In this document: positions 21,230 to 31,444 of the stretch, in pieces | Layout: each line of letters starts with the position of its first letter | Position numbering within the stretch: the stretch's first letter is position 1 | Assembly: GCF_040954645.1 (NCBI RefSeq) | Contig: NC_092803.1 | Span: forward strand, 123,089,961-123,153,960 | DNA from: Diabrotica undecimpunctata | Taxonomy: Eukaryota > Arthropoda > Insecta > Coleoptera > Chrysomelidae | Length of the DNA: 64,000 nucleotides | Direction of reading: 5' to 3' | Made by a program: the position numbers and the translations under genes | The notes under the pieces: model-generated | Told to the model about the DNA's origin: nothing | Databases searched by the model: none | The model's input: only the letters and a program-made list of their open reading frames with translations

Positions 21230-21990
21230 TAAAATGCTGAAAATAATAATCCCATATTAGGGTGTTGTCTAATAAAGATAAAACATAGGTAGATGATATA
21301 AATTATATAAATTACAGTAATTATGCCAATATTACATGTCTGTGGTTTTATAAATGAATAAAATGTTTAAGCAGACAAGGTAAGACCCACAAATTGGTAA
21401 CATAGTCTATTAAACTGTAATGAATTAATAAATAAACAAATAAATAAACATTACTTACATGCCGGTACTCTATTAATTGGTAGTTGAAAGAACATGGTTC
21501 AAACTATCTTGGATTGTTGATTGGAGAACTCAGGTCAACTATTGTAATTGTTTAACAGTAAACGGGGAAGTTCTTGATGAGACAGATTTTATCCAATGAA
21601 GTAGAGATAGGTGAAATGTATTGTTTGTTTGATGAAAGTAATGTTCTATACCATTAAGTTCTTTAAAGTTATTTATATTTATTCAGGAGATATATTTATG
21701 AAATATGTGTTATTTATTGAGATTTTATGTTTTGTTATGGAAGGTGACAGTTGTATTGATTGACTTATTATTAGTTGTTGCCCTGGAAACCATCAGGGTC
21801 TTTTAACTCTAATGCCACAAATGGGTCGCATTGTTCCCTTATGATCCTTTCCCAAGGTAACATGCTTCTTTTCTAACTTGGCTGCACCGTACTGAAGACG
21901 ACCAATAGTCAGAAATACGTATATACGGTTGTGTTCCATCGATATATCTTTTTTGGTTTCCTGTTTTGCAAGACATGCCATTACGTTTTA
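21230..21990. other. no recognised feature
   Basis: AT-rich sequence following the hammerhead-like motif; no supported gene. Confidence 0.4.
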
Positions 21991-21992
21991 CT

Positions 21993-22071
<79 letters not shown>
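21993..22071. repeat. (AT)n microsatellite
   Basis: About 78 bp of AT dinucleotides with one TACATA interruption. Confidence 0.95.
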
Positions 22072-22075
<4 letters not shown>

Positions 22076-22079
22076 ATAG

Positions 22080-22670
22080 CATAAAAAAAAGAAAAATCAC
22101 CATAACCTCATTGTCACTCATATCATAAGTCACAACTTATCATAACCAATTTCATATGATATTGTCATATGATAAATCATGTAGTGTAAAGATCCCATTA
22201 GTATGTTACAGCAATCCTCTTACAGATCAACGCTGCTGCTTTGTAAACTGAAGCCTGTCTTTATCAACTTATTTACAAATTATTGTTCAACCGAGCAAAT
22301 TCTGGAACAAGGATTTTTTAATCCTGGTCCTTCAAAGGCTATTGTGATTTCCAAAACACAGACATTGTGTAAATTATTTATTATTGGCAACAGAAAAATT
22401 TAACACCAAGTGGCATAATATGATTGCCAATGGGTTGATCACTCAAAAGGATGCAACCTGATATTTGAAAATATTCAATGCATTTTTTGAAAATGCTGAA
22501 ACATGTCGATTTTTATTCCAAAGAGGTTTATACAGACTTCTGTCATTTTTCAACACCCTACCTTCCAGTACCACTAATTCTTAATTTAAAATAGGGATAG
22601 AACACTTGTAGCACATCTTTAGAGAGGTATTTCACTGAAGAATTCAGGCATTTATGATTTTTCTTTTTAT
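22080..22670. other. no recognised feature
   Basis: A palindromic stretch (CATATGATATTGTCATATGA) lies near 22153; no coding region could be supported. Confidence 0.4.
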
Positions 22671-22671
22671 A

Positions 22672-24077
22672 TTAACTCTGTTCTTGTGAAAAAATATCGA
22701 TTTATTAAAAGTGTTACACCTCTTAACAACTAAATGTAACGCTGTGTTTTGGTAGTATTAATAGAAAAATTTTTCCTTCACGTCAAAACGTACGTTAAAA
22801 GGAATTTGCAAAAACCTATTTGAACTATTGTTGGTAGCGTTTAACAGCGATATTAAATAAGCATTTTTTAAATTTCTTAGGAAAGGAGAACAGCGAAATT
22901 ATTTAATCAACTTCATCAAGATAAGCAATTTAATCGCTAATACGTATGAAAACTAGTTAAAAAATTCATGAAACGGGATCAATAGCTGATAAAAAAAGGA
23001 AATGTGAAAAACGTGTTAGAACTGAAGCGGCAAAAGTAGCAATTTTAGGTAATGTTAATTTGAAAGTATTTCAAGTACTAAAAAAATAATTCAAGAATCT
23101 GGTTTTTCGCGAACTGCTGTCCACAAAGTACTAAACCATTACAAATGTCATCCCTACAAAATACACTTGGTACAAGGCCATGATAAAGTCGACAGTTTTG
23201 TGAGATGACTGAGAAAATACATATATATTAATCAAAACTTTCTATTTAATATTTGATTTTAGGATGAATGGTATTTTTTTATAAATAGTACTGTAAATTC
23301 ACAATAGCACAATTGTCGTTATTGGGAAACTGAAAATCATGGTGTTTTTCACGAAATACCTAACAGCCATTGAAATTAAACATATGGGCAGTAATTTACG
23401 TGGATCGTATTATTGGACCATTCTTTTTGCAACAAAGTTTGAGCAAGCATATCTAAATAGAGGACACAGTTGATTCCACTTTAACAGAAAAAATAAAAAA
23501 TTGTAACAGGTACTCACTGATTTGTTTTTCCAATAAGGCGGCGCACCTCCGCATTATAACATAAACGTAATGCGATACCTTGATTATAAACGGTTTCCTA
23601 GACAATGAATTAAAGTAAGAGGTTTTATTGAATGGCCAACAAGATCCCCCGATTTAACTCCACTGGACTTTTCCTATCGGTTTAATTAAAAAACAAGATT
23701 TATAATTTCATTCCTGCTTGATTGGAAGAATTAAGACGACGAATAGTGCATGAATGTAGTCTAGTACCTCCTGAAATGCTTCAAAATATTCGTCGTAATT
23801 TCGAAGAGCGGCTTTATAATTGTATTGACGTTGGTGGATATCTTTTTGAAGATTAAATAATTACCGCTGATGAGTAAACTGTTTTAAATTAGGAATTTAT
23901 TAATTTAAAATTTAGTTCATTTTATTTATGTAACATTTAATAAAGTTTCCTATTAATGCTGCAAATTTCATTTTATGTTAATTATTGTTTGATGTGGTGG
24001 GAAAAACTTGAAATTGACAGTAGAAAAACATAGGCTTTAATTTTTTAAGAGGTGTAACACTTTAAGAACAGATTTAA
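22672..24077 (+). mobile_element. mariner-like DNA transposon, decayed, with TIRs and TA sites
   Basis: TA dinucleotides at 22670-22671 and 24078-24079 flank inverted ends: TTAACTCTGTTCTT on the left, TTAAATCTGTTCTT read inward from the right. In both ends an AAGTGTTACACCTCTTAA block follows; the left end carries about 22 extra bases. The interior holds a transposase relic in three frames: a helix-turn-helix part with GFSRTAVHKVLNHYKC (about 23103-23150), DEWYFFIN (first catalytic Asp, 23260s), IIGPFFLQQSLS, GGAPPHYNINVMRYL (second region, 23540s) and WPTRSPDLTPLDFF (third catalytic Asp, 23640s). The end is NFEERLYNCIDVGGYLFED at 23855. Multiple stops make it inactive. Confidence 0.78.
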
Positions 24078-24256
24078 TATAAATTTTCCATTGGATGCCT
24101 AAATTTTCCAGCGAAATAATAGTCTAATTATATTGCACCAAGTGTGATACTAGAATGGTTTGGTTGACAAATGGCAGTTATCGATATCGTTAAAAAATAT
24201 CCCTTTTGAAATAAAAATCGACCTTTTTTTAGGATTTTCACAAAATCCAATCAGAT

Positions 24257-24981
24257 CTATTCTGTAACTTTTAACAAATCGAATAGAAATGACCAAGTCG
24301 AATGGTAATTACCCGAAATCGGAATGTTAGATATATATCGTGTCTTTTTGTGTTTGGATTGACATTCTGTAACTCATATCGTAATCGGTGTAAATCGAAA
24401 ACGCCATCTTCTACTTGGCGCGCTCATAAGTTGGTGGCAACCCCGCACTAAAAAGAGAAATAAGTGTTCTGTGACGTTATGTTACTGGAAAGGCTAGTCC
24501 GCGCGAAAAATTCATCAAAAAAGAAGATTATATTTGAAGCTTGTCGTCAAGTAGTTTTGATTTGTTTTGGTTAAGTTTAAAAAGTTCGTTACAAAAATAC
24601 AAAATGACAAGCGGAACACCAAAGAAAAAGACATCTGCTGAGCAGTTAAATTATTTAGTAAAGTTTATCTAAATAAATCTAAATACACCACAGATAAAAA
24701 ATGAAGCAGCTACAAAAAATGAATCAACCGCTAATTTATATCAACAAGTCAACAAATAAATGTCAAAACAATAATGATACCAATGCGCATGCGTCAAGAC
24801 CAATTTCTATGTCGAAACTTGATCTCGACAGAGCTTGTCTAGTCGAAATCAAGTTCTACACAACATTCCGATAGTAGAGGTCGAAATGAGTTACAGAATA
24901 CCGATTCCTACAATTCCGATCCGACTTGCTGACCTCTATTCGATTTGACTCATTTCTATTCGATTTGCAGTTACAGAATAG
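24257..24981. mobile_element. inverted-repeat DNA transposon, internally deleted
   Basis: The two ends are inverted copies: CTATTCTGTAACTTTTAACA with AATCGAATAGAAATGA on the left, and CTATTCTGTAACTGCAAATCG with AATAGAAATGA read inward from the right. TCGAATAGA-like subterminal motifs recur. A short frame starting at 24604 (MTSGTPKKKTSAEQLNYLVKF) resembles the start of a Myb/SANT or MADF-like DNA-binding protein that some transposons encode, but it stops after about 22 codons. No clear target-site duplication was seen and the superfamily is undetermined. Confidence 0.55.
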
Positions 24982-25455
24982 GGCTGATTGATAATTGCCA
25001 AGTATCGCGGTCTCTTTTTAATAGTCAACCCTGTATATAAAAAATAAACGTGATTCAACTTTCACGTGATTCACAACCTACCGTGAAGCTCAGATTCAGT
25101 GTTCCCAAACGTAAAAAAATAAAATCGGTAGAATTTTTTTAAAAAATCGGTAGATTGTGGAGTAAAATCGGTAGATCCTTCAAAATATAATATGTTGTTT
25201 AAATTTCATAATGTTTTGCAATTCGTTTATTTAAGAAAAAATAAAATATGTTTATTCATTTAAATCTAATAAAATAAAAAATGAGAACCGAGATACTGAA
25301 CATAAAACGAGAACATTGTGACTAGGAATCAAATACTTATCCGAGAACCAAAAACTCGAGTATAAAACCCTTTTAGAAGGAAATATTATACAACAAACCA
25401 GTGTTCCCAAACGTAAAAAAATACAATCGGTAGAATTTTTTTAAAAAATTGGTAG

Positions 25456-25825
25456 TGTTACGATAAATATACTGGCCTAACTTTTATGACTAATTATTCT
25501 GTTTTATTGTAGAAATTTCGGTGGAAGTCCAGAACCAAAATTATGGTGAATGAGCCGGCTAAGCTTCTCGATCTTTCGATGCTGTTCTAGTATATCAGGA
25601 TTTCGTATATAAATACAACATTTTTATATGGAGGGCCAGTTAATAAAGAAGATTCGCGCTCGTGATATTATTGTTACGCTCGCCTACTAATAAATTATTG
25701 TATATGTAGTGATAAATAAACTTATATAAATCATCGTGCCTTTTAATAAATTAAAGTAGGAACAATATAATAAATTAGTAAAGACATTATAAATTAAAGA
25801 CATAACAATTAATAAATTCACAACA
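25456..25825 (+). repeat. gypsy 5' LTR
   Basis: A 370-bp direct repeat of 31434-31803. It begins TGTT and ends AACA as short inverted ends. It carries a TATA-like TATATAAATA at 25606-25615 and several AATAAA signals in its 3' part. Confidence 0.97.
25606..25615 (+). promoter_or_regulatory. likely TATA box of the gypsy LTR promoter
   Basis: TATATAAATA lies in the middle of the LTR and would place the transcription start roughly 30 bp downstream, consistent with a U3/R boundary. Inference from position and sequence only. Confidence 0.45.
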
Positions 25826-25827
25826 AA

Positions 25828-25845
25828 TGGTGTCAGAGTGAGATC
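25828..25845 (+). other. gypsy primer-binding site
   Basis: TGGTGTCAGAGTGAG begins 2 bp after the LTR and starts with the TGG expected from a tRNA CCA end. The sequence resembles the complement of a tRNA-Leu 3' end (TGGTGTCAGGAGTGGG type), but the exact tRNA is uncertain. Confidence 0.65.
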
Positions 25846-25901
25846 GAACATAAATTAGACTTATAATAATAATACAAGTGAATATAAAATAAATTGTGAA
25901 A

Positions 25902-27215
25902 ATGGCTACGATTTATGAGCTGACAGTGACTAATTTAAGAAGACATCTTGAAGACAGAGAATTAGCTTCTACCGGAAAAAAGGCTGAGTTAGTCCAACGA
26001 CTAAAGAACGCTTTGCTAGAAGAAGGACTAGATCCAGAGACTTATATATTTGAAGACAAACATGATGCTGTCCTCTCGTCGATTTCGAAAATTTCTGGTG
26101 ACATCGCATCATTAGAGAACAAAGTTTCTGACGATATTTCGAAAGTTTCTTCTGATGTAGCCAAAGTTTCTGGTGATGTAGCCAAAGTTTCCGGCGACAT
26201 CGCTTCATTGGAAGACAAAGTTTCTAACGAGATTTCTTCGCTGGAAAGCAAAGTCTCTGCTAACATCTCTTCGGAAATCTCTAAAGTCACTTCTGAGATG
26301 TCTGCCCTGGACGATAGAATATCTTCATTAAAAAACCAAGTTGCTGCCGATATGTTAGCCTTCGAAGAAAAGATATGGAAAGAGATGGAAAAGAAGATGG
26401 AGGAAACAGGGACAGCAGAGAGAGGTAACAATCCGATTACAGTGGAGATAAAAGAAGACGAGACGAAATTTAAGTTGGAGACACGGCCGAAATTTGAAGG
26501 AAGTGGAGGTTCTATTCATGTTAAAGTCCCAACTTTCGACGGAAAATCATCATGGAACAACTACATGAAACAGTTCGAATCAGCCGCAAGAGCAAATGGA
26601 TGGTCTGAAAAAGAAAAGGCTGTAAACCTGACTATCGCCCTTCGAGGAGATGCCTTAGATGTGCTTCAGACCATAGCCGTAGAGGAGACCGATGATTTCG
26701 AACAACTGAAGAAGAGGTTAAATATGCGATATGGCCACGAACATTTGGAGCATGTATATCAGTCACAGCTTAAAAATCGTAGACAGAAGAAAGATGAGGC
26801 TCTTCAAGAATATGAGGTAGATATTGCCAGATTAGTACGATATGCTTATCCAACAGCTCCCGAAGACATGATGGAAAAATTGGCCGTTCAAACGTTTATT
26901 GATGGTCTTCGTGATCATGAAATGCAGAGAACACTGCGATTAGCTCGTCACAAGACGCTGGTTGATGTCCTATCCGCCGCCCTCGAATACGAGTCAGCTA
27001 CGCAGGCCTCTGGCGGGTACAGTAAAGTTAGGACTGTAAAAGAGGAAGGAGATGAAGATAAACTTGACCAGCTCGTTAATATGATGAAAAGCATGACATA
27101 CAAGAAAACGAAGACCATCAGATGCTGGAATTGTGGCGAAATAGGACACGTACGAAGCTCCTGTAAGCACCCTAGGTACGACGCAAATCAAGAAACTCAC
27201 CATCAGGAAAACTAG
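25902..27215 (+). CDS. gag: gypsy Gag with SAP-like N-terminus, coiled coil and zinc knuckle
   Basis: 437 residues from the ATG at 25902; a GTG two codons upstream is not needed. Residues about 7-42 (LTVTNLRRHLEDRELASTGK and the following KAELVQRLKNAL) look like a SAP DNA-binding helix pair. Residues about 60-165 form a heptad-type coiled coil built on repeats of SKVSGDVAKVSGDIASLE. The capsid-like region starts near VKVPTFDGKSSWNNY (residue 208) and includes FIDGLRDHEMQRTLR. One CCHC knuckle, CWNCGEIGHVRSSC, lies near residue 408. Gag should assemble the particle and bind the RNA. The frame ends at a TAG shortly after the knuckle, inside the overlap with Pol. Confidence 0.93.
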   Translation: MATIYELTVTNLRRHLEDRELASTGKKAELVQRLKNALLEEGLDPETYIFEDKHDAVLSSISKISGDIASLENKVSDDISKVSSDVAKVSGDVAKVSGDIASLEDKVSNEISSLESKVSANISSEISKVTSEMSALDDRISSLKNQVAADMLAFEEKIWKEMEKKMEETGTAERGNNPITVEIKEDETKFKLETRPKFEGSGGSIHVKVPTFDGKSSWNNYMKQFESAARANGWSEKEKAVNLTIALRGDALDVLQTIAVEETDDFEQLKKRLNMRYGHEHLEHVYQSQLKNRRQKKDEALQEYEVDIARLVRYAYPTAPEDMMEKLAVQTFIDGLRDHEMQRTLRLARHKTLVDVLSAALEYESATQASGGYSKVRTVKEEGDEDKLDQLVNMMKSMTYKKTKTIRCWNCGEIGHVRSSCKHPRYDANQETHHQEN

Positions 27216-30200
27216 AACGGGTCAGCCTTAGGGGGGCAGCTTCGACCCAGAACTTTTCCAAAGACCCTCTCATACTAATAGCTTCTTTGAAATGTCGTGA
27301 AGATAGTGTATATGTAGATGGAGACATAAATGGTAAAAAGCATACGTTGTTGGTGGATACCGGAGCGACCAGAACCATTATACGCCCGACAGTTATAAAC
27401 AGCCGAAAGAAACTGTTACCAACGAGGTTGCGACTTCGGACCGCTACAGGTGAAAATGCTAACATTCATGGAGAAATCCAGGTACAATTGGGAATTGGAG
27501 CAGAAAAGTTCGTCCATACTGTTATAGTTGCTGACATCGAAGAGGATGTTATATTAGGAATGGACGTAATGAATATGCATGGATTCCAATTGGATTTTAA
27601 GAATAAGGTAATCAAAGTTGGCAACGAAGAGGTATTTCTCCATCCACATAATGACAACACTGTGCAAGCAGCCATTACAGAAGATACAGTCGTGCCTGCG
27701 AGAAGCGAAACGATCATAGTAGCGCGACTACAGGGAATTGTAGACGAAGGGACACCTGTTATGATGGAGCCTTGGAACCACGACGATGAGGTTGGCCGTG
27801 GAATCATAATTGGAAAGGAATTGGTGACTTCGGCCAAAGAAATTCCTGTGAGACTTATCAATGTCAACGACTACCCAGTGACCATCAAGAAAGAGACAAA
27901 GGTAGGAACTTGTGTACCTGTGACATCCATAATCCGTCAGGCGACAACATCTGATAATTCCAACGACAAATTCGACCAAATGGTTGCAGTTGCAGGACAG
28001 TCTCTAAATCAGATGGAGAAAAGGAAATTAAGGGAATTTCTTCGGCAGTATCGTGATATTTTCGTACCGAAAGGAGGAAAGACGGGAAGAACTACCGTTG
28101 TTAAGCATAAAATTGATACTGGTAATGCTAAGCCAATTCGTCAAACAGCTCGACGATTACCACAGGCGAAGAGAGAGGAAGCTGAAACGATTGTTCAGGA
28201 AATGAAGAAAGACGGGGTGATAGAACCTTCTACGAGTCCATGGGTCTCTCCGGTGGTCCTGGTTAAGAAGAAAGACGGAACGACGAGGTTCTGTGTGGAT
28301 TACCGTCTGCTGAACAACGTTACCAAGAAAGATAGTTATCCTCTGCCTCGGATCGATGACACATTGGACACATTGGCTGGAAGTAAATTGTTTTCTACTT
28401 TAGATTTGAAGTCTGGATACTGGCAGGTAGAAATGGACCCAGTCGATAAAGAAAAGACAGCCTTCACCACAGGATCTGGATTGTGGCAATTCAACGTTAT
28501 GCCATTTGGACTTTGTAATGCTCCTGCGACATTTGAGAGGCTTATGGAAAATGTGTTGAGAGGGTTATCTTGGAAAACATGCCTGGTTTATTTAGATGAC
28601 ATAATCGTCTTGGGGGAGACATTCGAAGATCATTTGAGGAATTTAGAAAACGTTTTTAATCGACTTAAAGCTGCCCAATTGATGCTAAACCCCAAGAAGT
28701 GCCAGCTATTTCAAGGTAAAGTCAATTATCTGGGTCATATAGTCAGTAAAGAAGGAGTGGCCGTGGATAAGGGAAAAATCGATTCCATTAAGGAATGGCC
28801 AAAACCAACTGACAAACATCAAGTGAGAAGTTTTCTTGGACTATGTACTTACTACCGGAGGTTTATTAAGAAGTTTGCAGATATCGCTAAGCCATTAACG
28901 CGACTTACGGAGGAAGCAAGAGATTACCGCTGGGATACAGACTGCCAAAATGCCTTTGAGACCTTGAAAAAGCATTTAATAACAGCACCAATTTTAGGGT
29001 ATCCACTGCCAGAAGGAGAGTTCATCTTAGATACAGATGCAAGTAATGTGGGAATTGGAGGAGTGCTGTCTCAGATTCAAGGAGGACAGGAACGAGTCCT
29101 CGGATATTTTAGTAAAGTTCTTTCAAAACCTGAGCGGAATTATTGCGTCACGAGAAGAGAACTTCTGGCAGTAGTGAAATCAGTAGAGCACTTCTATCAA
29201 TACCTCTATGGCAGAAAGTTTCTAATCCGAACCGACCATGCCGCCCTTAAGTGGTTGATGCAGTTTAAGAATCCAGAGGGTCAGATAGCCAGGTGGATCG
29301 AACGACTCCAAGAATACGATTTTAAGATTGAGCACCGGGCCGGAGCTAGCCACAGAAACGCTGATTCTCTTTCCAGAAGGCCATGCCCAGCAGAGTGTTC
29401 CCACTGCAACAAAACGGAATCCAAGGAAGCAGCAGTGCTAAGAACGACGATTGTCAACAACGACTGGACGCCTACTAAGATCAGGGAAGAACAAGAGAGA
29501 GATCCAGTTATACAAAAAATCCGAAAATGGAAAGAGGAAAACCGTCGACCACCTTGGCAGGAAATATCAAACCTATGCTCAGTAGTTAAGACGTATTGGG
29601 CCCAGTGGGACTCATTTATCATCGAAGATGGCTTGCTTAAACGAGTCCTGGAAAATGATGACGGTTCAGAGAAGAGAAGACAGTTGGTGATCCCAAAGAG
29701 CAGAATAGCCGAAGTACTTCGTCAGTTACACGACAGTCCATCGGGAGGGCATTTTGGTGTAAGGAAAACCCTTCAGCGAATTCGGGAACGGTTTTATTGG
29801 ATGAACAGTTCCGACGACGTAAAAGACTGGTGTAAGAAATGTACTATTTGTGCTACGAGTAACGGGCCTCACCGAAAAAGGAGAGCTCCTATGAGACAAT
29901 ATAATGTTGGAAGCCCGTTTGAAAGAATAGCTTTGGACATCGCTGGGCCATTTCCAGAAAGTGAAAATGGAGGCAAGTACATGCTGGTAGTAATGGATTA
30001 CTTTACTAAGTGGGTCGAGATTTACGCACTTCCAGACCAGAAGGCCGCCACCGTTGCAGATAAGTTGATCCAAGAATATATCAGCCGATTTGGAGTGCCT
30101 TTGGAGATCCATAGTGACCAAGGCAGGAACTTCGAAAGCGATCTATTCCAAGGAATATGTGATAGACTAGGCATGAAGAAAACAAGAACTACCGCGTATC

Positions 30201-31444
30201 ATCCGCAATCGGATGGTATGGTAGAACGAATGAATAGGACAGTTGGCAAGTATTTGACAAAGATGGTGTCCGATCATCAGCGAGACTGGGACCAATACCT
30301 TCCGTTCTTCACAATGGCCTACAGATCTGCTGTTAACGAATCAACAGGCCAGACACCAGCCAAAGTCCTATTCGGACGCGAAATGCGACTACCTTGTGAT
30401 CTCGAGTTTGGATGTAAACCTGGAGAAGATGTAGCAGGTGAAGATTATGTGATCGAATTACGAAGAAGAATGGACGATGTACATGAGTTGGTCCGTTCCC
30501 ACCTTCAGATCGCTAGCGACAGAATGAAGAAACGGTACGATACACAAGCCGAAAAGGGTTGCTTTAAGAAGAACGACAAAGTATGGCTGTATAATCCCAA
30601 GAAGCGAAAAGGTTGTTCTCCCAAATTGCAGCAGTTTTGGGAAGGTCCATACCTCATTATGGAGAAGATCAACGATGTCATCTACCGAATAAGCAAGATT
30701 CCGAGGGGAAAGCCGATGATAGTACACCATAACCGGTTGGCGCCTTTCGAAGGTGACCACAACGTAGATGAAGAAGTGGAAGTAAACCAAATCCACGATG
30801 TGTCTGACCTCACGTTTGAGGAATTCATGGGTGCCTATGGAGGTACCGGTAAAGCGAGACATGGTGTTACCACTGAAGAAAAGCAAGATCTACTCGCGCT
30901 CCCCGATGACTACTCGCTGGCCCTTACCATCCCGGCCAGTATCAAAGACGCACCAGGGTTGGCATCCGTCTTTCGAAGGAAGTTTGGTCGAGTTGCAGAA
31001 CTTCAATGCCAAGTGCCAGCTCCCGGTAAAACCTTGAAACTCCAAGATGCATCACGTTACCTTTTCTACCTGGTAACAAAAGACACTGCCCGTGACCAAC
31101 CTACCTACCGAGATGTATGGGAAGCCTTACTTCAATTGAGAGAGCACGTACTAGAGTCCGACGTGCAAAAGTTAGCCATGTCAAAGTTGGAGTGCCGCCA
31201 ATTAGATTGGAGGGTTATCCGAAATATGGTGGAGGAGATCTTTAAAGACACCGAAGTCCAGGTGTTAGTCTGTTGCAATCCGCATAGTTACTGGTGCGGA
31301 GAGAAAACCGTCCCTTGTCATTTTTATACAACTGGAAGTTGTAAAAGAGGGTCCAGTTGCCGATACCAGCATACAGTTCCGGTTCCAGTCCCGACAAGGT
31401 TCCAGGAGGAACCATCTTTTAAGAGGGGGGCAATGTTACGATAA
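27176..31444 (+). CDS. pol: gypsy Pol: protease, RT, RNase H, integrase, macrodomain-like region, CCCH finger
   Basis: The frame is open from 27176, overlapping Gag by about 40 nt in the -1 frame; no ATG marks the start, so expression by -1 frameshifting is inferred. Domains in order are protease LLVDTGATRTII (about 27350); reverse transcriptase with VDYRLLNN, FSTLDLKSGYWQ, FNVMPFGLCNAPATFERLM and catalytic YLDD (about 28590); RNase H with LDTDASNVGIGG (about 29030); integrase H2C2 (HDSPSGGHFG ... CKKCTIC, about 29730-29850); and the DDE core (LDIAGPFPE, HSDQGRNFE, VERMNRTVGKY, 29935-30250). A GPY/F-type segment FWEGPYLI follows (about 30640). Then comes an unusual extension: macrodomain-like sequence at about 30865-31290 and a CCCH finger at 31316-31372. 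The stop lies 11 bp into the 3' LTR. No lesion was seen. Confidence 0.95.
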   Translation, partial: VRRKSRNSPSGKLERVSLRGAASTQNFSKDPLILIASLKCREDSVYVDGDINGKKHTLLVDTGATRTIIRPTVINSRKKLLPTRLRLRTATGENANIHGEIQVQLGIGAEKFVHTVIVADIEEDVILGMDVMNMHGFQLDFKNKVIKVGNEEVFLHPHNDNTVQAAITEDTVVPARSETIIVARLQGIVDEGTPVMMEPWNHDDEVGRGIIIGKELVTSAKEIPVRLINVNDYPVTIKKETKVGTCVPVTSIIRQATTSDNSNDKFDQMVAVAGQSLNQMEKRKLREFLRQYRDIFVPKGGKTGRTTVVKHKIDTGNAKPIRQTARRLPQAKREEAETIVQEMKKDGVIEPSTSPWVSPVVLVKKKDGTTRFCVDYRLLNNVTKKDSYPLPRIDDTLDTLAGSKLFSTLDLKSGYWQVEMDPVDKEKTAFTTGSGLWQFNVMPFGLCNAPATFERLMENVLRGLSWKTCLVYLDDIIVLGETFEDHLRNLENVFNRLKAAQLMLNPKKCQLFQGKVNYLGHIVSKEGVAVDKGKIDSIKEWPKPTDKHQVRSFLGLCTYYRRFIKKFADIAKPLTRLTEEARDYRWDTDCQNAFETLKKHLITAPILGYPLPEGEFILDTDASNVGIGGVLSQIQGGQERVLGYFSKVLSKPERNYCVTRRELLAVVKSVEHFYQYLYGRKFLIRTDHAALKWLMQFKNPEGQIARWIERLQEYDFKIEHRAGASHRNADSLSRRPCPAECSHCNKTESKEAAVLRTTIVNNDWTPTKIREEQERDPVIQKIRKWKEENRRPPWQEISNLCSVVKTYWAQWDSFIIEDGLLKRVLENDDGSEKRRQLVIPKSRIAEVLRQLHDSPSGGHFGVRKTLQRIRERFYWMNSSDDVKDWCKKCTICATSNGPHRKRRAPMRQYNVGSPFERIALDIAGPFPESENGGKYMLVVMDYFTKWVEIYALPDQKAATVADKLIQEYISRFGVPLEIHSDQGRNFESDLFQGICDRLGMKKTRTTAYHPQSDGMVERMNRTVGKYLTKMVSDHQRDWDQYLPFFTMAYRSAVNESTGQTPAKVLFGREMRLPCDLEFGCKPGEDVAGEDYVIELRRRMDDVHELVRSHLQIASDRMKKRYDTQAEKGCFKKNDKVWLYNPKKRKGCSPKLQQFWEGPYLIMEKINDVIYRISKIPRGKPMIVHHNRLAPFEGDHNVDEEVEVNQIHDVSDLTFEEFMGAYGGTGKARHGVTTEEKQDLLALPDDYSLALTIPASIKDAPGLASVFRRKFGRVAELQCQVPAPGKTLKLQDASRYLFYLVTKDTARDQPTYRDVWEALLQLREHVLESDVQKLAMSKLECRQLDWRVIRNMVEEIFKDTEVQVLVCCNPHSYWCGEKTVPCHFYTTGSCKRGSSCRYQHTVPVPVPTRFQEEPSFKRGAMLR
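30865..31372 (+). other. macrodomain-like region plus CCCH zinc finger at Pol C-terminus
   Basis: Segments YSLALTIPASIKDAPGLASV, FRRKFGRV, SRYLFYLVTKD, PTYRDVWEALLQLREH, VQKLAMSKLECRQLDW and IRNMVEEIFKDTEVQVLV line up in order with the strands and helices of TARG1/OARD1-type macrodomains (KFG, Y.YLVTK, PTY, AM....C..DW). The glycine-rich ADP-ribose loop is changed to DAPG and the GCGLD loop to ECRQLD, so hydrolase activity is doubtful; the Lys after YLVT is kept. A single CCCH finger C-x7-C-x5-C-x3-H (CHFYTTGSCKRGSSCRYQH) follows at 31316-31372. Domain identity is inferred from recall of the family, not from a search. Confidence 0.6.
31421..31433 (+). other. gypsy polypurine tract
   Basis: AAGAGGGGGGCAA sits directly before the 3' LTR, the usual plus-strand primer position. 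It lies inside the last codons of Pol. Confidence 0.85.

Noticed and set aside
26042..26431. Minus-strand frame rich in Ser/Glu/Thr
   Set aside because: Antisense of the gypsy Gag coiled coil.
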